Below are positions 45,459-53,368 of a stretch of 64,000 nt of DNA, in pieces (the first letter of the stretch is position 1; every line of letters begins with the position of its first letter). The translations under genes and the position numbers were made by a program. The notes under the pieces were generated by a model. That model was given only the letters and a program-made list of their open reading frames with translations, did not search any database and was not told where the DNA came from. Source of the stretch: Candidatus Pararuminococcus gallinarum (GTDB lineage Bacteria; Bacillota; Clostridia; Oscillospirales; Ruminococcaceae); NCBI GenBank assembly GCA_904419775.1, contig CAJFSX010000001.1:1-64000 (forward strand), in the 5' to 3' direction.

Positions 45459-47261
45459 TTATTTGTTCAGGTTTTCTTCCAGAACCGCCAGCTGATGACG
45501 GAGTTCCTCCGGCAGTTTGTCGCCGAATTTTCCATAGAACTCATGGATGCCCTTAGCTTCCTCTTTCCAGAGGTCGACGTCAACATCCAGCAGGCCCTTG
45601 ATGGTATCCAGATCCAGGTCCAGGCCGTCGATGTCGATATCCTCGGGCTTGGGCTCGTAGCCGATGGGGGTCTCTACTGCGTCAGCTTTGCCTTCGCAGC
45701 GGTTGAGAATCCACAGCAGGACACGCATGTTGTCGCCAAAGCCCGGCCAGATGAAGTGGCCTTCGTCATCGGTGCGGAACCAGTTGACGTTGAAGATCTT
45801 GGGAGCTTTGTCGCCCAGTTTCTTGCCCATGTCGATCCAGTGCTGCCAGTAATCGCCCATATGGTAGCCGCAGAAGGGCAGCATAGCCATGGGGTCACGA
45901 CGAACAACACCTACAGCGCCGGTTGCAGCTGCAGTTGTCTCAGAAGCCATGATGGAGCCCACAAAGACACCGTGGTTCCAATCGCGGGACTGGTAAACCA
46001 GGGGAGCAGTCTTTGCACGGCGGCCGCCGAATACGATAGCGGAAACAGGAACGCCTTTGGGGTTGTTGAATTCTTTGCTGATGCAGGGGCAGTTTCTCGC
46101 CGGAGCGGTGAAACGGCTGTTGGGATGAGCGCCCTTGGAGCCGTCGGTGCAATCCCACTTCTCGCCCTTCCAGTTAATGGCGTTCTTCGGCGGGTTCTTG
46201 TCCAGGCCCTCCCACCAAACAGTGTTGTCATCCAGGTTGTGGACAACGTTGGTGAAGATGGTATCGCTTCTGGTGGTTGCCAGAGCGTTGGGGTTAGATT
46301 TCTCGTTGGTGCCAGGTGCAACGCCGAAGAAGCCGTTCTCCGGGTTGATGGCCCACAGGCGGCCGTCAGCACCGATGCGCATCCAGGCGATGTCATCGCC
46401 GACGCACCAAACTTTGTAGCCCAGATCCTGATATTTCTTGGGAGGAATGAGCATAGCCAGGTTGGTTTTACCGCAAGCAGAGGGGAATGCGGCTGTGATG
46501 TATTTGATTTCGCCCTGGGGATTCTCAATGCCCAGGATGAGCATATGCTCTGCCATCCAGCCTTCCTTCCAGCCCTGGTAGGAAGCAATTCTCAGTGCGA
46601 AGCACTTCTTGCCCAGCAGCACGTTGCCGCCGTAACCAGAGTTGACGGACCAAATGGTGTTGTCCTCGGGGAAGTGGACAATGTATCTGTTTTCTTCGTC
46701 CAGCTGTGCCTTGGAATGGAGGCCGCGGACAAAGTCGTTGGACTCATCACCCAGGTGTTTGAAAGCGTCGACGCCCATTCTGGTCATAATGTCCATGTTG
46801 AGTACAACATAGATGGAGTCGGTCAGCTCAACGCCTACCTTGGACAGCTCGGAACCGATGGGGCCCATGCAGTAGGGGATGACATACATGGTACGGCCTT
46901 TCATGCTGCCGTCAAAAAGTTTTCTCAGTTTTGGATACATGACCTTCGGGTCTTCCCAGTTGTTGGTGGGACCTGCATTTTCTTTTTCTCTGGAGCAGAT
47001 GAAGGTTCTTCCCTCCACCCGGGCCACGTCGTTGATCGCTGTTCTGTGCAGCAGGCAGCCGGGCAGCTTCTCTTCGTTAAGCCGCTCCATTTCGCCGGTG
47101 GCAATCGCCTGATCCCGCAGCTCGCTGAGCTGCTCCTCGCTTCCGTCCAACCAGACGATCTTGTCCGGTTTTGTCAGGGCCGCCATCTCGTCGACCCAGT
47201 CAAGAACATTCTTGTTTTTTGTAAGCATTGTCCTATCTCCTTTCGCCGATTGCTTTGGCAA
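45459..47261 (-). CDS. pckG: Phosphoenolpyruvate carboxykinase (GTP)
   Basis: A 600-residue enzyme interconverting oxaloacetate + GTP with PEP + CO2 + GDP. The kinase P-loop is F-P-S-A-C-G-K-T-N near residue 275, with the reactive cysteine typical of the GTP form. Other marks are M-G-P-I-G-S near 130 and N-W-F-R-T-D near 490. ATP-type enzymes are shorter and unrelated in motif. It has its own promoter, hairpin leader and double terminator, so it is regulated alone. In a fermenter it could run in the carboxylating direction towards oxaloacetate. Confidence 0.97.
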   Translation of the reverse strand: MPKQSAKGDRTMLTKNKNVLDWVDEMAALTKPDKIVWLDGSEEQLSELRDQAIATGEMERLNEEKLPGCLLHRTAINDVARVEGRTFICSREKENAGPTNNWEDPKVMYPKLRKLFDGSMKGRTMYVIPYCMGPIGSELSKVGVELTDSIYVVLNMDIMTRMGVDAFKHLGDESNDFVRGLHSKAQLDEENRYIVHFPEDNTIWSVNSGYGGNVLLGKKCFALRIASYQGWKEGWMAEHMLILGIENPQGEIKYITAAFPSACGKTNLAMLIPPKKYQDLGYKVWCVGDDIAWMRIGADGRLWAINPENGFFGVAPGTNEKSNPNALATTRSDTIFTNVVHNLDDNTVWWEGLDKNPPKNAINWKGEKWDCTDGSKGAHPNSRFTAPARNCPCISKEFNNPKGVPVSAIVFGGRRAKTAPLVYQSRDWNHGVFVGSIMASETTAAATGAVGVVRRDPMAMLPFCGYHMGDYWQHWIDMGKKLGDKAPKIFNVNWFRTDDEGHFIWPGFGDNMRVLLWILNRCEGKADAVETPIGYEPKPEDIDIDGLDLDLDTIKGLLDVDVDLWKEEAKGIHEFYGKFGDKLPEELRHQLAVLEENLNK

Positions 47262-47265
47262 TCGG
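47246..47265 (-). promoter_or_regulatory. Hairpin beside the pckG ribosome site
   Basis: An 8-bp perfect stem CCGATTGC/GCAATCGG with a 4-nt loop in the mRNA leader, 2 nt upstream of AAAGGAG. It may stabilise the message or regulate ribosome access. Confidence 0.5.
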
Positions 47266-47291
47266 ATATAAGCAAAAGTTCCACAAGTACC

Positions 47292-47320
47292 ATTATAAAC
47301 GGTATGTCCAGGGTTTTCAA
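47292..47320 (-). promoter_or_regulatory. Promoter of pckG
   Basis: TTGAAA (47315-47320) and TATAAT (47292-47297), spacer 17 bp, minus strand. Confidence 0.8.
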
Positions 47321-47365
47321 GAAAATATTGTTACATTCTTATCAAATTTTCAAAACCGAAACAAA

Positions 47366-48394
47366 TTATACCCCTTTCACCCCAGAAATCTGGTCAATTG
47401 GTAGGCTGGCACAGGCATTTAACGCCATATCCGCCACATGTCCGGCCAGAAATTCATGGTAGGCCTGGGCCCCCACCATGACCGCATTGTCGGTGCAGTA
47501 AACGGGGGAGGGGACGGTCAGGGTATAGCCCCTGTCATCGCACTGCTTTTGCAGATATTCCCGAAGGCCGGAGTTGGCGCTGACGCCTCCTGCCAGCACA
47601 ATCCGGCGGTAGCCCAGTTCCTGGGCCGCCAGCAGCAGCCGGCCGGAGAGGATCTCCACCACCGCCTTCTGGAAGGAGGCGGCCAGGTCATCCCGGTTGT
47701 ACCCTTCCCCTTTCTGGGCGCAGTTGTGGATCAGGTTAATCACCGCTGTTTTCAGCCCCGAAAAGCTAAAGTCATAAGGGCTTCCCTCCACCTTAGGGTG
47801 GGGGAGTTTGTAGGCGTCAGGATTCCCAACCTTGGAAGCTTTATCAATATAGATGCCTCCGGGATAGGGGAATCCCATGGCCCGGGCCGCCTTGTCAAAG
47901 GCTTCTCCCGCCGCGTCGTCCCGAGTCCGGCCCACAATCCGGAAATCGGTATAATCCCGCACCTCGATAATATGGCTGTGTCCTCCCGAAGCCACCAGGC
48001 AGAGGAAGGGGGGGACAAGATCCGGATGCTCAATATAGTTGGCCGCAATGTGGCTGCGGATATGGTGGACGGGGATAAGAGGCTTTCCCGAGCCAAGGCA
48101 GAGCCCTTTGGCGTAGTTTACTCCCACCAGCAGGGCCCCGATGAGCCCTGGATAAGCGGTGACAGCCACCGCGTCCACCCCGTCCAGGGTCAGGCCCGCC
48201 TCCGCAAGGGCGGAGGTGACCACCCCGTCAATGGCCTCACAGTGTCGGCGGGAGGCAATCTCCGGCACCACGCCGCCGTAAATTTTGTGCTCCTTCACCT
48301 GGGACGCGATGATAGAAGAAAGGACCTTCCTTCCGTCTTCCACCACAGCGGCGGCGGTCTCGTCGCAGGAGCTTTCAATGGCTAATATCTTCAA
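47366..48394 (-). CDS. tsaD: tRNA threonylcarbamoyladenosine transferase TsaD
   Basis: A 342-residue ASKHA-fold protein, catalytic subunit that puts threonylcarbamoyl on A37 of ANN-decoding tRNAs. It opens M-K-I-L-A-I-E-S-S-C-D-E-T and has the metal-binding H-x-x-x-H in V-H-H-I-R-S-H-I near residue 108. Near 270 is V-L-A-G-G-V-S-A-N. rimI lies immediately upstream in the same direction (18 nt), a common pairing, though tsaB and tsaE are not nearby. Confidence 0.97.
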   Translation of the reverse strand: MKILAIESSCDETAAAVVEDGRKVLSSIIASQVKEHKIYGGVVPEIASRRHCEAIDGVVTSALAEAGLTLDGVDAVAVTAYPGLIGALLVGVNYAKGLCLGSGKPLIPVHHIRSHIAANYIEHPDLVPPFLCLVASGGHSHIIEVRDYTDFRIVGRTRDDAAGEAFDKAARAMGFPYPGGIYIDKASKVGNPDAYKLPHPKVEGSPYDFSFSGLKTAVINLIHNCAQKGEGYNRDDLAASFQKAVVEILSGRLLLAAQELGYRRIVLAGGVSANSGLREYLQKQCDDRGYTLTVPSPVYCTDNAVMVGAQAYHEFLAGHVADMALNACASLPIDQISGVKGV

Positions 48395-48412
48395 AGGTTT
48401 CCCTTCCTTTCT

Positions 48413-48928
48413 TCATTGAGCTGGCGTGAGGAACTCGGCTCCATGCACCTGTTCGGGGAATGCCCGGTCGTGCCAATAATCCTTGGTCATAATCAGGGCG
48501 TCCTCTTTCGGCTTCTGGTAATAGCCAGGCCGAACGCCTACCTGGACAAAACCCAGCTGCTCGTACAGGGCAATGGCCCCGGCATTGGAGGCACGAACCT
48601 CCAGCGTCACCAGGCGCAGATGGTTTTCTTTCGCAAAGTGAAGCAGCGTCTCCATGAGGGCACGGCCAATCCCCCTTCTCCGGCAGGAGGGATACACCGC
48701 CACGTTGGTGACATACCCTTCCCCCACAATGTTGTGCATCCCCGCATAGCCTGCTACCCGGCCTTTGGGATCCAGCGCCACATAAAAAGCCGCCAAGGGG
48801 TTGGTCAGTTCATATCGCAGCCCATTTTCATGCCATGGGGTGGAAAAGCACTCCCTTTCCAGCCGGGCCACCTCTTTGATGTGGGAGCCTTCCATCTTTA
48901 CAATCCGGATTCCTTCTACAGCTTCCAT
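48413..48928 (-). CDS. rimI: Ribosomal protein S18-alanine N-acetyltransferase-like (RimI)
   Basis: A 171-residue GNAT acetyltransferase. Acetyl-CoA loop V-A-V-Y-P-S-C-R-R-R-G-I-G-R-A-L near residues 82-97; E-V-R-A-S-N-A-G-A-I-A-L-Y-E-Q-L-G-F is the RimI signature. Neighbourhood with tsaD supports RimI. Start set at 48928; the frame stays open far upstream, but only through the repeat array, giving basic low-complexity sequence with no family counterpart. Confidence 0.9.
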   Translation of the reverse strand: MEAVEGIRIVKMEGSHIKEVARLERECFSTPWHENGLRYELTNPLAAFYVALDPKGRVAGYAGMHNIVGEGYVTNVAVYPSCRRRGIGRALMETLLHFAKENHLRLVTLEVRASNAGAIALYEQLGFVQVGVRPGYYQKPKEDALIMTKDYWHDRAFPEQVHGAEFLTPAQ

Positions 48929-48954
48929 ACCATTTCCGTCCTTTGTCCTCAATT

Positions 48955-49378
48955 GTATTTTTAGCTTCGGCGGGCGGCAATTCGCGCCCCAGGCTTTGAT
49001 CGTGACACTGCCGCGGCCCACATAGGCTTGTTGCGATTGACACATAAGCGCGGTATCCCCCACCGGTAGGTGGCGCGCCTGGCGGCGGGCAATCCGCGCC
49101 CATGGCCTAGCTAAAATCATCGCCGCGCTGCCCGCGCCTAGCGGCGGGCAGGTCGCGCCCATGGCTTTGATCGTAACACTACCGCGGCACACGCGCCTGG
49201 CGGCGGGCAATCCGCGCCCATGGCCTAGCTAAAATCACCGCCGCGCTGCCCGCGCCTAGCGGCGGGCAGATCGCGTCCATGGCTTTTGATCGTGACACTG
49301 CCGCGGCACACGCGATTTTGTCTCGAACAACACCACAGCGCGACTTGGCTGCGGCGACTCGCCGCCCGCCGGCAGGTG
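48955..49378. repeat. Tandem 59-bp GC-rich repeat array, locus 2 (rimI-polA gap)
   Basis: Four head-to-tail units of 59 bp run from 49075 to about 49311 (49075-49133, 49134-49192, 49193-49251, 49252-49311). Alternate units match better, so the longer period is 118 bp. A partial unit lies at about 48961-49020. A second module (TTGCGATTGAC..AGCGCG type) follows the array at about 49309-49375 and also the partial unit at about 49018-49060. The units share GCGCCT-n-GCGGCGGGCA and CGCGCCCATGGC cores. The same modules occur at 21.96-22.13 kb. Confidence 0.75.
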
Positions 49379-49379
49379 G

Positions 49380-51977
49380 TCAGCCCTTGGCAGCCAGCCA
49401 GTTTTCCCCAGCGTGGACATCCACCTCCATGGGGACCTTGAGGTGAACAGCATTTTCCATCTCCTCTTTGAGGATGGCAGAAGCCCTGTCCACCTCCTCC
49501 GGCGGAGCGGCCAGAATCAGTTCGTCGTGGACCTGCAGGATCAGCTTTGTCTTTAGCCCCGCTTTTTCCAGGGCTTCGCTGACCCGGACCATGGCGATTT
49601 TGATGATGTCCGCCGCTGTGCCCTGAATGGGGGTGTTCATGGCCACCCGCTCTCCAAAGTTGCGCATATTCCGATTGGAGCTGGAGAGCTCCGGCAGGTA
49701 CCTGCGGCGGCCCATCAGGGTTACCACATAACCGTTTTCCTTGGCAAATTCCTTAATATTCTTCATATACTGGGCCACCCCGCGATAGGTGTCCAGATAG
49801 CCTTTGATGTAACTGTCGGCTTCGGCTACGCTGACCCCAATGTCCTGGGAAAGGGAGAAGGCGCCGATGCCGTAGACAATGCCGAAATTGACCGCCTTGG
49901 CCCGGGAACGCATGAGAGGCGTCACCTCCAAAGGGGTCAGATGGAATACCTGGGCCGCTGTCTGGCGGTGGATATCCTCATGGTTGCGAAATGCCTCGAT
50001 CATATGCTCATCCTCGGCAATGGAAGCCAAAACCCGCAGCTCGATCTGGGAGTAGTCGGCGTCGATGAGGGTCCAGCCCTTGGGCGCGGTAAAAAACTTC
50101 CGCAGGGTAGAGCCCAGCTCGGTGCGCACCGGGATGTTCTGCATATTGGGCTCGGTGGAGCTGATCCGGCCGGTCCGGGTTTCGGTTTGGTTAAAGCTGG
50201 AGTGAATCTTGCCGTCGGGCTGTACTGCCGCCAGCAGCCCGTCCACATAGGTGGATTTCAGCTTGGTCAGCTTCCGGTATTCCAGAATGTCCTCAATGAT
50301 GGGATGCTTTCCCCGCAAGGATTCCAGCACATCCGCATTGGTGGAATAACCGGTCTTGGTCTTCTTCCGGGCGGGCAGTTCCAGCTTTTCAAAGAGGATC
50401 ACCCCCAGCTGTTTGGGGGAGTTGATGTTAAAGACCTCCCCGGCAAAGCCATAGATCCGCTCCTGTAAGGAGAGGATGTCCTTGTCCAGGCCCTTGCCAA
50501 ACTCCGCCACCCCAGCGGTGTCGATGTCAAAGCCCACATGCTCCATCTGCGCCAGCACCCGGGAGAGAGGCATCTCAATCTCAAAGAGCAGCTTCTCCTG
50601 GCCGTTTTCCTGGATGGCGGCCAGCAGGGACGGATACAGCGCCAAGGTCATGGCGGCATCCAGGGCCCCCCGCTCGTCTTTGCGCTCCCCGGTCAGCAGG
50701 GGCACCTTGGCGCCGTACTGGGAGGAAAGCATGGTCAGGTCATAGCTTGCCGAGGTTGGGCTGAGCAGATAGGCGGCCAGGGAAACGTCAAAGGCCAGAT
50801 TGTCCACCCTGTAGCCCCGGCTGATGGCGTGGTGATGGAGGGCCTTGCCATTGTCGGTGATGATTTTCACCTGATCCGCCTGCAAAATCTGATCGATGAG
50901 GGCGGTGTCCTCGGTGTGATAAACCCTTTCAGCTGTGGCGGCCCAGGCTTCGGTGATTTCTTCCCCCTGACTCCGTACACAGAGGGAGAAAGGCTCTGCC
51001 TCTCCCAACAGCGTCTTTAACGCGCCGGCGTCCAGCTCCACTACAGGGATGGAGGCTACCGACGCTTCTTCCGTCCGCTCCTTTGGCGCAGGCGCGGAGA
51101 CCGCCTCAGCCCGCAGCCCCAACCGCTGGATGGTGGAATACATCTCCAGCTTGGAGAGAAGCCGCACCGCGGCTCCTTCGTCCGGTTCTCCCCGGACATA
51201 GCAGCTGGCTCCGCACTCCACCGGCGCGTCCACGTCGATGGTGGCCAGGACCTTGCTCATCTGGGCGATGCCCTGGGCGTCCTGGAGCTTCTTGCGGACG
51301 CCGGGTTTTAATTCGATTTCCTCAAAGTGCTCAAAGATATACTCAATGCTCCCAAAGCGGGAGATCAGATCGGTGGCGGTTTTCTCCCCGATGCCAGCCA
51401 CTCCGGGAATATTGTCGGAGGTATCCCCCATGAGGGCTTTTACATCGATAAACTGCTTGGGGGTGACGCCGTACTTGGCTTTGACCTCCTCAGGGCCGTA
51501 GACGGTGTATTCCGCTTTCCCCATCTTGGTAGCGGCCAGCAGCACCGTGACCCCATCTCCCACCAGCTGAAGGGAGTCCCGGTCCCCGGTGGCGATGACG
51601 CACTCGTCCCCATCGTTTTTGCAGTGCTGGGCCAGGGTGCCCAGGATGTCGTCAGCTTCATAGCCCTCTTTTTCCACAATTTTATAGCCCAGGTCGGTCA
51701 ACAGCTCCTTGACAAGGGGCAGCTGGACCGCCAGTTCCTCCGGCATCCCCTTTCGGTTGGCCTTGTAATCGTCAAACATGAGATGGCGGAAGGTGGGGGC
51801 CTTCAGGTCGAAGGCAAAGGCCACCGCATCCGGTTTCACGTCCTCCATGAGTTTGAGCAGGATATTGACAAACCCAAAAATGGCGTTGGTATAAACGCCG
51901 TCCTTATTCGAAAGCAGCCGGATGCCATAAAAGGCCCGGTTGAGAATGCTGTTGGAATCCACTGCCAGTAATTTCAT
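49380..51977 (-). CDS. polA: DNA polymerase I
   Basis: An 865-residue repair/Okazaki-maturation polymerase. The 5'-nuclease domain spans 1-290 (L-A-V-D-S-N-S-I-L-N-R-A-F-Y, A-T-G-D-R-D). A middle 3'-5' exonuclease-like domain (about 310-470) lacks the D-x-E metal motif (F-S-L-C-V-R where E. coli has F-D-T-E-T-D). The family A polymerase follows with D-A-D-Y-S-Q-I-E-L-R, R-S-R-A-K-A-V-N-F-G-I-V-Y-G and Q-V-H-D-E-L. So proofreading is probably absent, as in Bacillus and Taq enzymes. Confidence 0.97.
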   Translation of the reverse strand: MKLLAVDSNSILNRAFYGIRLLSNKDGVYTNAIFGFVNILLKLMEDVKPDAVAFAFDLKAPTFRHLMFDDYKANRKGMPEELAVQLPLVKELLTDLGYKIVEKEGYEADDILGTLAQHCKNDGDECVIATGDRDSLQLVGDGVTVLLAATKMGKAEYTVYGPEEVKAKYGVTPKQFIDVKALMGDTSDNIPGVAGIGEKTATDLISRFGSIEYIFEHFEEIELKPGVRKKLQDAQGIAQMSKVLATIDVDAPVECGASCYVRGEPDEGAAVRLLSKLEMYSTIQRLGLRAEAVSAPAPKERTEEASVASIPVVELDAGALKTLLGEAEPFSLCVRSQGEEITEAWAATAERVYHTEDTALIDQILQADQVKIITDNGKALHHHAISRGYRVDNLAFDVSLAAYLLSPTSASYDLTMLSSQYGAKVPLLTGERKDERGALDAAMTLALYPSLLAAIQENGQEKLLFEIEMPLSRVLAQMEHVGFDIDTAGVAEFGKGLDKDILSLQERIYGFAGEVFNINSPKQLGVILFEKLELPARKKTKTGYSTNADVLESLRGKHPIIEDILEYRKLTKLKSTYVDGLLAAVQPDGKIHSSFNQTETRTGRISSTEPNMQNIPVRTELGSTLRKFFTAPKGWTLIDADYSQIELRVLASIAEDEHMIEAFRNHEDIHRQTAAQVFHLTPLEVTPLMRSRAKAVNFGIVYGIGAFSLSQDIGVSVAEADSYIKGYLDTYRGVAQYMKNIKEFAKENGYVVTLMGRRRYLPELSSSNRNMRNFGERVAMNTPIQGTAADIIKIAMVRVSEALEKAGLKTKLILQVHDELILAAPPEEVDRASAILKEEMENAVHLKVPMEVDVHAGENWLAAKG

Positions 51978-52137
51978 AGCTTCACCTCATCTGCGGCCGG
52001 GCAAACTCTCGATTTCGCCGCCTATTTCCTCTTGGATAGAAATGATGCCCATACGAAAGATATTATACCACATTTGTTGCACCTCTCCCACAAATTTGCT
52101 AGAATTAATTTTACGCATCAAACAAAGGAGACTATCC

Positions 52138-53127
52138 ATGGAATATATCACCATCGGCAACGTGAAAATCGAAAAAACCGCTACTCTGGCCCCCATGGCT
52201 GGGGTGGGAGACCGCGCCTTCCGGCAGGTGTGCAAGGAGTTTGGCTGCGCTTATGTGGTGGGGGAAATGGCCTCCTCCAAGGGACTGACCTACTCGGACA
52301 GAAAGACCAAGTCCCTGCTCACCGTCACCGACAGGGAGCGGCCTATGGCGGTCCAGCTCTTCGGGGACGAGCCCGCCACCCTGGCCGAAGCCGCCCGGCG
52401 GGCTATGGAGTTTGACCCCGACATCATCGACATCAACATGGGCTGCCCCGCCCCCAAGGTGGCGGGCAACGGCGGAGGCTCCGCCCTGATGAAGCATCCG
52501 AAGCTGGCTGGGAAGATTGTGGCCGCCGTGGTGAAGGCAGTTCCGGTGCCGGTGACAGCCAAATTCCGGAAGGGCTGGGACGAGGAGCATGTCAACGCCG
52601 TGGAGTTTGCTCAGATTTTGGAGGGGGCGGGAGCCGCCGCCCTCACCATCCACGGCCGGACCCGGCAGCAGATGTATTCCCCGCCTGTGGATATCGGCAT
52701 CATCCGCCAGGTCAAGGAGGCTGTCTCTATCCCCGTCTTTGGCAACGGAGACGTGACCAGCCTGGAAGGGGCTCTGGCTCTGTATGAGGAAACCGGCTGT
52801 GACTGTGTGGCCATCGGCCGGGGCGCTTTGGGACGGCCTTGGGTCTTCGCCCAGATCCGGCGGTATTTCGAGGACGGCACCGTTCTGCCCGAGCCTGATC
52901 TGCCCCAGAAGATGGAAACCATGCTTCATCAGATACAGCTGGCCTGTGAGTACAAAGGGGAATACACCGCCATGCGGGAGGCCCGGCGCCACTGTGCCTA
53001 TTACATGCACGGGCTGCGGGGAGCCGCTTCCCTGCGGCGGATGGCAGGCTCCCTCCGGGAGTTTGCCGACGCCCAGCGGCTGGCGGAGGAGGCGCTTCGG
53101 CTTAATCTGGATACCGCTGAGCAGTAA
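52138..53127 (+). CDS. dusB: tRNA-dihydrouridine synthase B
   Basis: A 329-residue FMN enzyme reducing uridines in the tRNA D-loop. It has T-L-A-P-M-A-G-V-G-D near 20, D-I-N-M-G-C-P-A-P-K near 102, H-G-R-T-R near 175 and G-N-G-D-V near 205 for FMN. The cysteine in N-M-G-C-P is the catalytic acid. AAAGGAG precedes the ATG at 52138; the open frame further upstream lies antisense to polA and is unconserved. Confidence 0.95.
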   Translation: MEYITIGNVKIEKTATLAPMAGVGDRAFRQVCKEFGCAYVVGEMASSKGLTYSDRKTKSLLTVTDRERPMAVQLFGDEPATLAEAARRAMEFDPDIIDINMGCPAPKVAGNGGGSALMKHPKLAGKIVAAVVKAVPVPVTAKFRKGWDEEHVNAVEFAQILEGAGAAALTIHGRTRQQMYSPPVDIGIIRQVKEAVSIPVFGNGDVTSLEGALALYEETGCDCVAIGRGALGRPWVFAQIRRYFEDGTVLPEPDLPQKMETMLHQIQLACEYKGEYTAMREARRHCAYYMHGLRGAASLRRMAGSLREFADAQRLAEEALRLNLDTAEQ

Positions 53128-53130
53128 GAC

Positions 53131-53169
53131 AAAAGGCTCCAGCACGAGATAACAGTGCTGGAGCCTTTT
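53131..53169 (+). terminator. Terminator of dusB
   Basis: A perfect 15-bp stem (53131-53145 with 53155-53169), T-run at the end, 3 nt past the stop. Confidence 0.85.
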
Positions 53170-53170
53170 G

Positions 53171-53210
53171 AACACAAAGAGCCGGTCCCGAAGGACCGGC
53201 TCTTTGTGTT
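53171..53210 (+). terminator. Second, 18-bp hairpin after dusB
   Basis: A perfect 18-bp stem (53171-53188 with 53193-53210) and a CGAA tetraloop, 1 nt after the first terminator. The remaining gap to htrA (53211-53368) holds nothing I can identify. Confidence 0.6.
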
Positions 53211-53368
53211 TGGAGAATATTTTGAGAAGAAGAAGTATTCTTTCGAAGTACGCTCAATCAAGTCGGCCAGTTTGTGGGGAATCAATATGTCACCGCAATG
53301 GTTTCATCCCCTGGCCTTTGCTTTTCATCTATCAATATATTGCCTCATCCTGCCGGATCTTATTCACC

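Noticed and set aside
45276-47462. A 728-codon plus-strand open frame over pckG
   Set aside because: It is antisense to a fully conserved PEP carboxykinase, begins inside the promoter region and has no ribosome site or recognisable domain; long antisense frames are expected in GC-rich genes.
48929-49210. N-terminal extension of RimI through the repeat array
   Set aside because: The extra 94 residues are basic and repetitive, match no acetyltransferase and simply follow the open frame of the repeats.
48955-49378. CRISPR array
   Set aside because: Units are contiguous 59-bp imperfect repeats without unique spacers, and no cas genes are nearby.
53211-53368. A small gene in the dusB-htrA gap
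   Set aside because: The one open frame here starts at a TTG without a ribosome site and reads through both terminator hairpins into antisense dusB.
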